Source: a virus
DNA: 27,379 bases
Virus record (IMG/VR): IMGVR_UViG_3300044627_006928
Coordinates: 1 to 27,379 of that record
Direction: 5' to 3' (one strand)
A model generated the notes under the pieces. That model saw only the letters and a program-made list of their open reading frames with translations. It made no database searches and was not told where the DNA came from. Position numbers and translations under genes: made by a program. This document shows, piece after piece, positions 11,451 through 19,322 of the stretch (position 1 is the stretch's first letter; each line of letters starts with the position of its first letter).

Positions 11451-11908
11451 TTTTTTAGAAATCGATTAATTTTTTGAGAAACCGACTCATACATTTTTTC
11501 ACCGGTTCTTCCGGTGTAATCACTCCAATGTCTTGCATCTTCACTTTCTTTCCAATCTTCTTCTCTTTCCAAGTCTGCGGTTTCTTGTCTTGCCTGAGCT
11601 GCAATAGGGTAACTTGGGAGTCTTGAAAGTGGAGGATCATCAATGAAACCGTTTTCAGCATCATTTTCTACATCTTGTGCAGATCCTTCTGGTTTAAAAT
11701 CTATTGGACCTTTTATTTTTGCAAGGTCTGCCATTTTTTCTGCATCTTTCATTGCTTTCAATCGTTCATATGCAGAGTCATCACCACCCGCACTTTTTGG
11801 ATCATTCCCATTGCTTTCTGCAAGCATTTCAATTCCCTTTTTATGTGCACTGATGGCAGAATTATTCAATGTATGAATCCAACTGTAATAACCTTTATTA
11901 TTTTTCAT
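11447..11908 (-). CDS. Late protein of unknown function, probably virion
   Basis: A 153-residue hydrophilic protein. It starts MKNNKGYYSWIHTLNNSAISAHKKGIEML, has an Asp/Ala-rich middle and a charged region (RQETADLEREEDWKESEDARHW), and ends with a short amphipathic helix SQKINRFLKN. Its composition resembles that of the other minus-strand late proteins. The start is fixed by the late promoter TATAAATA, which ends 5 bases before the ATG; there is no ribosome binding site. No enzyme motif is visible. Confidence 0.7.
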   Translation of the reverse strand: MKNNKGYYSWIHTLNNSAISAHKKGIEMLAESNGNDPKSAGGDDSAYERLKAMKDAEKMADLAKIKGPIDFKPEGSAQDVENDAENGFIDDPPLSRLPSYPIAAQARQETADLEREEDWKESEDARHWSDYTGRTGEKMYESVSQKINRFLKN

Positions 11909-11913
11909 AAAAA

Positions 11914-11921
11914 TATTTATA
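11914..11921 (-). promoter_or_regulatory. Late promoter TATAAATA (exact T4 consensus)
   Basis: TATAAATA, TTTTT, ATG at 11908. It matches the T4 late element exactly, with 5 bases to the start codon. It is back to back with a host-type promoter on the + strand. Confidence 0.85.
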
Positions 11922-11922
11922 C

Positions 11923-11950
11923 TTGACTTTTCTTTAACATAGGATATAGT
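11923..11950 (+). promoter_or_regulatory. Sigma70-like promoter
   Basis: TTGACT (11923-11928), 16 bases, TATAGT (11945-11950). Only 7 bases separate it from the ATG at 11958, so this transcript too would begin at or next to the start codon. Confidence 0.75.
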
Positions 11951-11957
11951 AAATATT

Positions 11958-12098
11958 ATGGACTACGGAAACAATGGCGCAGGTAAAGGAGATTCACCTA
12001 GACAGGTGAATATGGAAGTTTATGGTAAAAATTATGATGCTATTTTTAGTAAAAAGCGTAAGGTAACTAAGAAATCTAAGAAATCAAAGAAAACTTAA
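11958..12098 (+). CDS. 46-residue protein with Lys-rich tail
   Basis: The frame runs from ATG at 11958 to TAA at 12098. It has a Gly/Asn-rich start (MDYGNNGAGKGDSPRQVN), a middle VYGKNYDAIFSKKRK and a strongly basic end (KKSKKSKKT). The wording KGDSPRxVN...YGxNYDAIF appears to me to recur as a small conserved phage protein, but the function is not known. The basic tail suggests nucleic acid binding. No ribosome binding site is possible if transcription starts about 7 bases after TATAGT. Confidence 0.65.
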   Translation: MDYGNNGAGKGDSPRQVNMEVYGKNYDAIFSKKRKVTKKSKKSKKT

Positions 12099-12112
12099 TT
12101 TTGGAGTAAAAT

Positions 12113-12286
12113 ATGCCTAATTCAAAGCAACGTGTAACAGCTCGCAGACATAGAAAGCGTAAAGAGAGAATTCGCAATAATAGAAACAAAAGTTTGATGG
12201 AAGCTAAAGTTTCAACGCTAAGAAAGCTTGACTCTGTTGGCCGTCTTCCAGATACCGTAAAACAAGAAAGATTGCCCAATGGCTAA
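12113..12286 (+). CDS. 57-residue basic protein
   Basis: The frame runs from ATG at 12113 to TAA at 12286, 14 bases after the previous gene and overlapping the next by 8 bases. TTTGGAGTAAAAT gives a GGAG ribosome binding site. The product is extremely basic in its first half (MPNSKQRVTARRHRKRKERIRNN), which suggests RNA or DNA binding or a ribosome-related role, and ends with a short Leu-containing helix. No family is recognised. Confidence 0.65.
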   Translation: MPNSKQRVTARRHRKRKERIRNNRNKSLMEAKVSTLRKLDSVGRLPDTVKQERLPNG

Positions 12287-12578
12287 AACTGACACACAAT
12301 TACCTTTAAGTGAAGTAAGAAAAAAGTATGACTCAATTGATTGTTTCTTTACGTATTATGACGGAGAAAAATCTACATTTGATTTTTATGGGTCTGATCC
12401 GTCAGGCAATGAAGTTAGAATTTCTCTTGGTGGATGCTCCGCTTGGATCAAGCATCTGTCTTTTGGCCCAAACGATCCACTAAATATTTCAGATGCAATT
12501 GAACGTCATGTTCGGTATATTTCTGTAACCGACAGTCGTGGAAAAATTGTATATGAACAGTTCTTCGATACTAACTAA
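12279..12578 (+). CDS. Protein of unknown function
   Basis: A 99-residue protein starting MAKTDTQLPLSEVRKKYDS, with an alternating beta pattern (CFFTYYDGEKSTFDFYGSDPSGNEVRISLGG, later RHVRYISVTDSRGKIVYEQ). It looks like one compact beta-rich domain. The start overlaps the preceding gene by 8 bases (ATGGCTAA), so translation is probably coupled. No motif is recognised. Confidence 0.65.
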   Translation: MAKTDTQLPLSEVRKKYDSIDCFFTYYDGEKSTFDFYGSDPSGNEVRISLGGCSAWIKHLSFGPNDPLNISDAIERHVRYISVTDSRGKIVYEQFFDTN

Positions 12579-12586
12579 GGAAACAC

Positions 12587-13012
12587 ATGAATAATTCAGA
12601 CTATAACGATTTTCAAAATTGGCAAAATGGCGACGATAATGACCCAAGCAATCCAAACAATGGATTCTTCTATTACGGTCCATTTAATCCAAAATTTAAA
12701 AACATGTGGAATAAAATGCAAAATAATGAAGATTATTTTGAACACATGCAAGAGTATTTAAACATGGATGACATTTTAAAGCAATGGTCTAAACAACTAA
12801 ACAATAAACCAAATCCAAACAAGCAACCGAGAAATAAGCCACAAAGACCACAGAAAACTAAAGTCATGACTTTTAGTCAAGATGAATACATGAAGTTAAT
12901 TGAAATCCGTGGATATCTCGCAATCACTGAGCAATTTGCCCACGTAAAAGCTCTTGACAAGTTAATAAATCAGATTCAAATTATTCCAGTTGATCCAAAG
13001 GAGCAAAAATGA
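12587..13012 (+). CDS. Asn-rich protein of unknown function
   Basis: A 141-residue protein. Residues 1-75 are rich in Asn, Asp, Phe and Trp and probably partly disordered (NDFQNWQNGDDNDPSNPNNG). A Pro/Asn/Lys linker follows (about 75-93), then a helical C-terminal part (MTFSQDEYMKLIEIRGYLAITEQFAHVKALDKLINQI). AAGGA lies 7-8 bases before the ATG. The stop overlaps the next gene's start as ATGA. No family is recognised. Confidence 0.65.
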   Translation: MNNSDYNDFQNWQNGDDNDPSNPNNGFFYYGPFNPKFKNMWNKMQNNEDYFEHMQEYLNMDDILKQWSKQLNNKPNPNKQPRNKPQRPQKTKVMTFSQDEYMKLIEIRGYLAITEQFAHVKALDKLINQIQIIPVDPKEQK

Positions 13013-13227
13013 GCGACTATAAACCAGGTTCAGCATATAGTGAAGGATTTCAATCTCGCATGAGAGGGGTTGCAAAACACACGTTTAATAATGAAAATCC
13101 CGTTTACATCCAAGAATGGACGGCTGGCTGGGATGATGCACATGAAAAAATTATAAATGAAGCAAGAAAAGCAAACATGTGCTCTAAGCCCAATTGCTGC
13201 AAAAAGAAAAATTTTATTCAGGATTGA
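13009..13227 (+). CDS. RMF-like (ribosome modulation factor-like) protein
   Basis: A 72-residue protein. Residues 7-48 (GSAYSEGFQSRMRGV, then NPVY, then WTAGWDDA) follow the pattern of bacterial ribosome modulation factor: AxxxGYxxGxxG, then NPY, then W..GW..A. RMF pairs 70S ribosomes into inactive 100S dimers under starvation. Here the C-terminus carries an extra Cys/Lys-rich tail (CSKPNCCKKKN) that RMF lacks and that might bind metal. Whether it binds ribosomes is inference. The ATG overlaps the previous stop as ATGA with AAAGGAGC upstream. A terminator follows at once. Confidence 0.6.
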   Translation: MSDYKPGSAYSEGFQSRMRGVAKHTFNNENPVYIQEWTAGWDDAHEKIINEARKANMCSKPNCCKKKNFIQD

Positions 13228-13228
13228 T

Positions 13229-13253
13229 AAAACCCCCGAAAGGGGGTTTTTTT
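13229..13253. terminator. Bidirectional terminator
   Basis: AAAACCCCC-GAAA-GGGGGTTTTTTT, a perfect stem with a GNRA-type loop, T-rich on both strands. It separates the + block from the convergent minus cluster. The stop codon of the gene at 13252 lies in its T run. Confidence 0.95.
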
Positions 13254-14778
13254 ATTTTAAAAATTCACTGTTTCTTACATAAGAACCATGCATTTCATGG
13301 TCAGCCGAAACAGGAGTTAATTCGACTCTTGTTTTTAAAGATACACCTTTATCAGTTTCACTTGTTGGTCTGGACTTTTTAAAGCCTGTTTGCAAAGTAC
13401 CGCCCCAGTCTTTTATATTTCCTGTGAGATCCATTCCAATTGAACTTGCTAATCTTTGGTGTCTATCGTAAAGTTCTGATCTATTGTTTTCCGATGATTT
13501 TCTTCTTGAAGAAGAAACTGCATGTACGCCACCAACATCACCTGCAATTATAAGCTCGCCTCTTCTTTCTATTTCTTTTTGTGCACCCCGCTCAACTAAC
13601 TTCTGTAACTTACTGGAATCCATTAATCCAGAAAAAATTTTCTTAACGAGAGATGGCTTTTTTTCAACTTCAGATTCTTTACCATATCTTTTTGCAAGCT
13701 TATCCAATAAAATTCTGCTTATTCCTATTCCCATCCCATGATGAGATGGTTTTTTGGATCTTGGTTTGGACGCTGTGCTTTTTTTAAGTTCTATTCCACC
13801 GTATGTTTCATTATCAACTTTTAGATATGCATCATGACCCCGACCTTCATTTGGATTTTCTCCAACATAAAAATGTCCGTGAGGTAAAGAATCATGAAAC
13901 TTTTGCAGAGATTCTGCATTTTGTCTAGTTTTTAAGTCTGGCGAAGGAACCCTAACATATCCTTTTTTTATTAAATGTGTGGCAAATTTATCATGGACTT
14001 CTTTGGGGGACAATGCTTCATTTAAGTATTCCATGCCTTCAGTTAAAAAATCAACATTTTTCAACCCATATTCTTCCATAAAACTTTTTGATGGATATGT
14101 AATCCAATAAAGATCTTGCTCTCCACTCTCTGGCATTGTGGTTCTTACAGCAAGTTTAGTTCCTTTGTTTCTTCTTTGAAACCGTTGCATGTAGTTTTTA
14201 GTTGGTCCATCTGGAATATTTTTCCATGATTTTGCATTTTTAAATGCAACATAATCCTCTGGACAAACATCAAATATTTCACAATTTTGCAAATACTTTC
14301 TTTTTATTATTTTATCTGTGAGTGGTGGGTCATAACCTGCAACACCGGGAGTGTCGCCAGATCCTCCCATTGGTGTTCCCAATGAACCTGCTGCACCGCC
14401 TCCTGAACCCATATCCTCACATAATTCCAAATAACTAATTTCACCATCAGTGATATTTGAAATGTGCCCTTCAATCAAAGCGTGCATATATTCTGAGTTA
14501 AAGTTGTATGCTTCTGCTTCTTCTGCAAATAACTGCAAAGTTGACAGATACCCACCCAATTTTGCTTTTGTCATTCCATATGGAAGCTGTTCAAATATTT
14601 TTTTAAGCTTTATAACCAAATATTCAAATGGCTCTATGTTGTTTTCTGATTTTAAAAGATTTCCATTCGCATCAATAACGCCCCCTTGATAAGCCTTTAA
14701 AGACGTATAGGGTGCACTTATTGCATCTGCAAATTGGTAAAAATAAAATGGTGGTATGTATGAGGATCCTGAAAGCAT
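13252..14778 (-). CDS. Large probable virion protein, multi-domain
   Basis: A 508-residue protein. Residues 1-110 (FYQFADAISAPYTSLKAYQGGVID... EYLVIKLKKIFEQLPYG) resemble a module of marine T4-like structural proteins. A Gly-rich linker (MGSGGGAAGSLGTPMGGSG) follows. Next comes a segment from KRKYLQNCEIFDVCPEDYVAF to YMQRFQRRNKG, which I recall as a recurrent small domain of cyanophage-type proteins. The last third is basic and contains DAYLKVDNETYGGIELKK, with a spacing that could suit a PD-(D/E)XK nuclease (weak). The ATG at 14778 is chosen; a TTG at 14781 would extend it by one residue. The late promoter CTAAATA ends 6 bases upstream. Exact role unknown. Confidence 0.7.
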   Translation of the reverse strand: MLSGSSYIPPFYFYQFADAISAPYTSLKAYQGGVIDANGNLLKSENNIEPFEYLVIKLKKIFEQLPYGMTKAKLGGYLSTLQLFAEEAEAYNFNSEYMHALIEGHISNITDGEISYLELCEDMGSGGGAAGSLGTPMGGSGDTPGVAGYDPPLTDKIIKRKYLQNCEIFDVCPEDYVAFKNAKSWKNIPDGPTKNYMQRFQRRNKGTKLAVRTTMPESGEQDLYWITYPSKSFMEEYGLKNVDFLTEGMEYLNEALSPKEVHDKFATHLIKKGYVRVPSPDLKTRQNAESLQKFHDSLPHGHFYVGENPNEGRGHDAYLKVDNETYGGIELKKSTASKPRSKKPSHHGMGIGISRILLDKLAKRYGKESEVEKKPSLVKKIFSGLMDSSKLQKLVERGAQKEIERRGELIIAGDVGGVHAVSSSRRKSSENNRSELYDRHQRLASSIGMDLTGNIKDWGGTLQTGFKKSRPTSETDKGVSLKTRVELTPVSADHEMHGSYVRNSEFLK

Positions 14779-14784
14779 CAAAAA

Positions 14785-14791
14785 TATTTAG
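14785..14791 (-). promoter_or_regulatory. Late promoter element CTAAATA
   Basis: CTAAATA, TTTTTG, ATG at 14778. It overlaps the stop codon of the upstream gene (14788-14790). Confidence 0.7.
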
Positions 14792-15228
14792 TTTTCAGTC
14801 TGAGAGAGCTTTTTGTCAACTCTCTGATCTGTTAAAATTTTAAAATATTGAACTTCTGGGATATCCTGTATATTAAAATTTAAAAATACTAAAAAAGACT
14901 TCAAATAACAATGAAGTCTTGGCTCCAATTTAAAAAACAAAATTCTGGCTGTATTTTCTTCACCAAACACGTTTCTTAATATTATGAGATGATTTATTAT
15001 CAATCTCTCTCTTATTGATTTTAATGTTTTGTGTTTATGTATTTTTTGAAGCAATCTTTTTATGTATTTGATTCGCTTCATGTCATCAATAAACTCTTCC
15101 TTGCCCGAACATTCCGGGTTAAAATAATATTTTTGACAAAAATCAGTGAAACACGATTCTGTCAAAATATTGTTGGAATTGTTTGTTTGATTAATGTGAA
15201 CAACCACAATCTGCGCCCGCCATATCAC
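14788..15228 (-). CDS. Helical protein of a T4-like phage family, start uncertain
   Basis: Up to 146 residues. The conserved-looking core is FIDDMKRIKYIKRLLQKIHK, then IRERLIINHLIILRNVFGEENTARILFFKLEP, then LKSFLVFLNF. I remember this wording from a family of short helical proteins in T4-like environmental phages that lie among virion genes. Function unknown. The first in-frame start is GTG at 15228, inside the end of the upstream gene. A GTG near 15207 would give VVHINQTNN; no clear ribosome binding site decides. Its stop is embedded in the next late promoter. Transcription probably comes from the promoter at 15757. Confidence 0.65.
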   Translation of the reverse strand: MIWRAQIVVVHINQTNNSNNILTESCFTDFCQKYYFNPECSGKEEFIDDMKRIKYIKRLLQKIHKHKTLKSIRERLIINHLIILRNVFGEENTARILFFKLEPRLHCYLKSFLVFLNFNIQDIPEVQYFKILTDQRVDKKLSQTEN

Positions 15229-15745
15229 CAGTATTATAGGATGATGTAGCTGTTGGCACGATCATCATTGTCACTTTACGAAGACTTGTTGGCATCTTTT
15301 GAACATTAACAGACAATGCTAAGGAGTGACCCAATTTTTCTTTGATTCCATCTCCTTGAGAGAATCCTTTTTCATTTACGTCATCATAAGGATTTTGCCC
15401 ATAAACTCCCAATTGGGTGCTTCCGTATTGCACCAATTCGTACATATTATCACCATCTTGAACTTTTCCTTTGCATGCAAAGTCAAGACCGAAGTGGTTT
15501 AATTTTTGTTTTACAATCGACATAACTCCATCTGGGTCGATGTAATCTTTATAAGAAAAGGTGTGAAGCAATGCATTAATTGCATCAATGGATCTAGGCA
15601 GAGCAAGGTTAAATGTTCCCTTATCTGTTAAGGCAGATGGCCCTGGGTTTGGTTGACCTGAATAGAGGCCACCACCGCCTTCGGTATGCTCTCCTGAATT
15701 TTCGGCCAATGTTTGGATATTTGAGATTAATTCTTTGAATTTCAT
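15191..15745 (-). CDS. Probable virion protein with capsid-targeting-like start
   Basis: A 184-residue protein starting MKFKELISNIQTLAENSGE. The amphipathic first 15 residues end in LAE, which fits the (I/L)xE prohead-protease site. A Gly/Pro-rich stretch follows (GGGGLYSGQPNPGPSALTDKG), then a mixed alpha/beta domain and a Cys-containing end (GADCGCSH). The AAGGAAG ribosome binding site is clear, and the late promoter ATAAATA lies 11 bases before the ATG. Probably a head or neck component of the virion. No enzyme motif is seen. It overlaps the following gene in a different frame. Confidence 0.7.
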   Translation of the reverse strand: MKFKELISNIQTLAENSGEHTEGGGGLYSGQPNPGPSALTDKGTFNLALPRSIDAINALLHTFSYKDYIDPDGVMSIVKQKLNHFGLDFACKGKVQDGDNMYELVQYGSTQLGVYGQNPYDDVNEKGFSQGDGIKEKLGHSLALSVNVQKMPTSLRKVTMMIVPTATSSYNTGDMAGADCGCSH

Positions 15746-15756
15746 AGTCTTCCTTT

Positions 15757-15763
15757 TATTTAT
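15757..15763 (-). promoter_or_regulatory. Late promoter element ATAAATA
   Basis: ATAAATA, then AAAGGAAGACT, then ATG at 15745. The TAA inside it is the stop codon of the upstream gene. Here a ribosome binding site fits between promoter and ATG, unlike at the 5-base sites. Confidence 0.7.
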
Positions 15764-16923
15764 GACTGAAAAAATTTGTTTTTTCTTAAATCCATCAACC
15801 CATAAAGATTTTTATTATAAGATTTTGAATAAAGTTTGTTTAGCCCTGCTAATGCAATGTCCTCTGAAAGTTTTTTCCATTTTCCACCCTTGCTCTTGTA
15901 GCATTTTGCTGCCCATGCATTGGCATATGCTGATGGATAAACATCAAACTTTTTCTTAGCTTGAGCAATGCAAGAACTCCATTTTTTAGGATCCTTTGCT
16001 TTGTTCTTTGCTGCTTCACCAAGTATTTCAATTTCTTCTTTCAACATAGAAGTAACTGATTGTGTGCTCCATGTCTTACAAGCCCAGTAGCGTGCTTTCC
16101 ATCTTGGTCCCGGAGTATCGCAATTGTGTCTAGCTCTGAAGTTTCTGCGACGATCTGGGTCGTCTCTTTTTATTTCCATGTTTGGGTCACCAAAGTTTAC
16201 TTTGACTACATTTCCTTTGTCATTTTTTACATAAACTTTGTATTTTTTAACATCGCCCTTCATGATTTTATTGAGTTTTACTTTTTTATTGTCATCCTCG
16301 TAAATCTCAACAAATTTTCCTTCATCGTCTTTTTCAGTTCCTTCATTAGTATCAACAAACCCCATTACAGTAGAAGGTTCAAATATCTCATTAACTTCAT
16401 TACCTTCTTCGTCAGTAAAACTTATTTCGTATTTTTCTTCATTTAGTTCTATTCCGTTTACATTTAATATTTTACCAGCTTCGTTTATAATCAAATCACA
16501 TGGCAATAGATCTTTTGCTTCAATTGAATTAAAAGTCAACGGAATAAAGCATTCGTTTAAAACTGTAAACACTTCAAAAAATTCTTTAACTTCAGTAACA
16601 CCAGTTTTTACAAATACAGGCTTTTTACCTTTTCCTTTTACATCGCCTTTATCGCCTCTTCCGGCTTTATTTTGTGCAGCTCTTTTTCTTCTTACAAATG
16701 ATCCTATTTTTTCTTTTCCAAGTTTGTCTGCCTTTTGACGGCTCAAACATGCGGCATACGATTCACCCTCTTTTGCGTCACCACATTTTCCGACACGCTC
16801 TCCCTTGGTATTGTAACGATCCCAGCCCGGTCCACCCCCGGCAGATTCTTTGTTAAACCATTTGCCTAGGCCAGAGTTTTCGTATACTTTTTCTGTGATC
16901 AATTTTATATTTTTAGAGATCAT
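15760..16923 (-). CDS. Probable internal virion protein, Lys/Gly-rich
   Basis: A 387-residue protein. The start MISKNIKLITEKVYENSGLGKWF includes an ITE site near residue 11. Residues 20-95 hold KWFNKESAGGGPGWDRYNTKGERVGKCG and SYAACLSRQKADKL, then a Lys/Arg-rich run. The middle is acidic and beta-rich. The C-terminal part carries KWSSCIAQAKKKFDVYPSAY followed by ANAWAAKCYKSKGG. Both end blocks, with small Cys/Lys/Gly motifs, are wording I associate with phage virion proteins of unknown function. The ATG at 16923 overlaps the upstream TGA as ATGA with AAGGA 8 bases upstream; the TTG at 16929 is rejected. Confidence 0.7.
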   Translation of the reverse strand: MISKNIKLITEKVYENSGLGKWFNKESAGGGPGWDRYNTKGERVGKCGDAKEGESYAACLSRQKADKLGKEKIGSFVRRKRAAQNKAGRGDKGDVKGKGKKPVFVKTGVTEVKEFFEVFTVLNECFIPLTFNSIEAKDLLPCDLIINEAGKILNVNGIELNEEKYEISFTDEEGNEVNEIFEPSTVMGFVDTNEGTEKDDEGKFVEIYEDDNKKVKLNKIMKGDVKKYKVYVKNDKGNVVKVNFGDPNMEIKRDDPDRRRNFRARHNCDTPGPRWKARYWACKTWSTQSVTSMLKEEIEILGEAAKNKAKDPKKWSSCIAQAKKKFDVYPSAYANAWAAKCYKSKGGKWKKLSEDIALAGLNKLYSKSYNKNLYGLMDLRKNKFFQS

Positions 16924-19316
16924 TTCCAATCCTTATTTTGTTTTTCACCTTTGTGGTGTCCATTGTCAGATCTGTTTTCTGAACGATTTCTGACACGTAA
17001 ATTATTTATGCCCTTAGAACCACCGTGTCGAAGAGGCTTTTTGTGATCTATGTCTTTGCCGTCACCTTTTTTTGCTCTTCCCTTTTTTATCATCAATTCT
17101 CTTGCAGCAGTTCTAGCAGCTCTTTCTTTTCTCTGTTTTGGTTTTCCGTGGTAATTTTTGTATTCTTGTTTGTAGTCTCTTTCATACTCTTCATCGATTG
17201 CATTCAATATGTTTACAATCCACAAAAGACGGAAAGGTTCGTTTTCAACTCTTTCCATTACATTTTTATATATTTGTTGCAACTCCATAGGTCTTATTTC
17301 ATTTTCCAACAAAATTTGTTCACCCATGTTCAAAAATGATGCCTCTGTATCATTTACCAATGTAGTTTTTAATAATGTGTGAAGTACAAAATTATTTGTA
17401 AAAGATTCTAAAAGCAAATCATTTACTATGAGACCTGCATTTTCCTGCATTGCCAAAGAAATATTTTGTTCTTTTTCTACAGGAATTTTTATTGTCTTTT
17501 TACCTATTTTAACATAATTAAAATCAACAGAATTTAAATCTTTTGGTTTGAATCCGGGTAACAAACTTGAGTTTAGTTGAAACTCATAATTATTCATTAT
17601 ATGATTTACCATAAACTGAGCAGGATTTATGCTCTCAGCAGGAATAATCATTTTTGAAAGAGAAGGCGTTTTTTCTTCTTTTTGTTCTACTACAACACTA
17701 TATTTTTTCAACATTTCAGCTGCTGAAGGTTTATAGTTGGTTACGTTTTTTGAACTTAAAATTGTTTTTGCTGGTTTTATATCAAGCTCAGATTGCTTAG
17801 ATACAATATCAAACCAATCATCCGTCATCGGGAATACGCCATTTACTGTAATTAAGTGTGTCGGTGCATTTTTTGGATCTACGATATTATCTCCACGAAG
17901 AACATTTTTTAATACTTGTTTTGATATTTCGCTTTTAAATGGAGTTTCTTTTCCTTTTACAAGATCTTTTGACAAGGTTTGCCACTCTTTGTAGTAGTTA
18001 TCCAAAGATGCTTTTGGATTTAAATTATTTTCAGAATCTATAATTGTTCCGAGATCGTTTCCATTTTGATCTTGTATTTTTGTATTTTTAAATTTTGTGA
18101 GAAGCTTTTCATCATTTAAAATCAAACTCAATGCTTCTGGTGGGATCAGCTCAGAACTATACCCAGAACTAATCTGTGATCCTTTTTCAAAAACTGATTT
18201 TACAGCATTGTCTCTAGCAATTGTTTCAGGAGATCCCAAAGCGGTTGCTAAAGCAGATGCAACATAACCTTTAAATGATTTGTTCTTTTGATCAAACTGT
18301 GTAGTAGATAGACTTATTTCACCACCAGCAGAAACTTTGAATTTATAATCACCGCAAGCCATATCTGGAACACCATCGCTGCTCATTGGTGTTCCACCAC
18401 TTTCAATTGTTGACATCATTGATTGAATACATTCTTCGCCTAATTGGGAAAGTATTTTCTTTGCTGTGTAGAATGCTCCACGTGTAAAATCCATTCCCTT
18501 TGGATTCATTGCACTGATTGTCTGCATCTCCTGGTCGCTTGCACCCATTTTCATCTTTGCCAAGAAAATAATAGCGTTCAATACTTGTTGGTTGTATGGG
18601 GTAGAAGATACTGGATTAAGACCAAATTTTACGCTTAGTGTCTCGTATGTCATCTCATCAAAATCATTATTTGATGGCGGCTTTCTTTGCGTCTGGAAAA
18701 ACTCTTGACGGAGATCGGGAGGAACACCCAGCAATTGATCTGGTGTCATTTGTGAAAGAGATTGAAATATCTCTTCTTTGCTAAGTCTTCTGGCTTTTGG
18801 TTTTTCTTCTTTTTCCTGGCCTTCTTTTTGCTGGCCTTCTTTTTTCTTTTCGTCTTCTTGTTTTGGTTTAGTTTCTTTTTTTGGCTCAGACTTTCCTTCT
18901 TTTTTTGGTCCCTTGTCTGATTTTTCTTTTTCTTTTACGTTTCCAAAGAGAAGTTTTGATGCTCTTGTTTGTTCAAATTTTGGATCTTTTGTCAATTGTT
19001 GAGCATCAGCAATTGACATATTTTCTTTTCCAATTTTTGTGTGTTGTTCTTTATTGAAAGAATCTTTAAAAATAAGCTGAACTCTTCCACCTCTAGTTTT
19101 TACGCCTAAAACTTCTTTCACTAATTCTTGTTTAGGCTTTCTTTCACGGGGCATCTCTCTTGCCCGCTCTGCGCGCTTTCTGGCAGCATCTTTTGACCGA
19201 GAATCAACAGATTTGCTCTTTTCTCTTTCTTTTTTGGTGGCTTCACCAGTCCGAGTAAAGGCTTCTTTATTGTCTCTTGCTTCGTATAATTTTGATAAAA
19301 GGCTTTTAAAGTTCAT
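16920..19316 (-). CDS. Large virion-type protein with C-terminal HNH domain
   Basis: A 798-residue protein. It starts MNFKSLLSKLYEARDNKEAF, with an amphipathic opening and an LYE/A site of prohead-protease type. Residues 20-180 are highly charged and low complexity (KKEREKSKS, EKEKSDKGPKKEGKSEPKKE). The middle is an ordinary mixed domain without known motifs. The last 80 residues contain YHGKPKQRKERAARTAAREL and then DIDHKKPLRHGGSKGINNLRV plus SENRSDN, a clear HNH nuclease wording (D-x-DH...NL...N). The gene may encode a virion protein carrying a nuclease, or a structural protein that acquired a homing-type domain. The late promoter CTAAATA lies 7 bases before the ATG, with GGAG between. Confidence 0.75.
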   Translation of the reverse strand: MNFKSLLSKLYEARDNKEAFTRTGEATKKEREKSKSVDSRSKDAARKRAERAREMPRERKPKQELVKEVLGVKTRGGRVQLIFKDSFNKEQHTKIGKENMSIADAQQLTKDPKFEQTRASKLLFGNVKEKEKSDKGPKKEGKSEPKKETKPKQEDEKKKEGQQKEGQEKEEKPKARRLSKEEIFQSLSQMTPDQLLGVPPDLRQEFFQTQRKPPSNNDFDEMTYETLSVKFGLNPVSSTPYNQQVLNAIIFLAKMKMGASDQEMQTISAMNPKGMDFTRGAFYTAKKILSQLGEECIQSMMSTIESGGTPMSSDGVPDMACGDYKFKVSAGGEISLSTTQFDQKNKSFKGYVASALATALGSPETIARDNAVKSVFEKGSQISSGYSSELIPPEALSLILNDEKLLTKFKNTKIQDQNGNDLGTIIDSENNLNPKASLDNYYKEWQTLSKDLVKGKETPFKSEISKQVLKNVLRGDNIVDPKNAPTHLITVNGVFPMTDDWFDIVSKQSELDIKPAKTILSSKNVTNYKPSAAEMLKKYSVVVEQKEEKTPSLSKMIIPAESINPAQFMVNHIMNNYEFQLNSSLLPGFKPKDLNSVDFNYVKIGKKTIKIPVEKEQNISLAMQENAGLIVNDLLLESFTNNFVLHTLLKTTLVNDTEASFLNMGEQILLENEIRPMELQQIYKNVMERVENEPFRLLWIVNILNAIDEEYERDYKQEYKNYHGKPKQRKERAARTAARELMIKKGRAKKGDGKDIDHKKPLRHGGSKGINNLRVRNRSENRSDNGHHKGEKQNKDWK

Positions 19317-19322
19317 CTCCAA

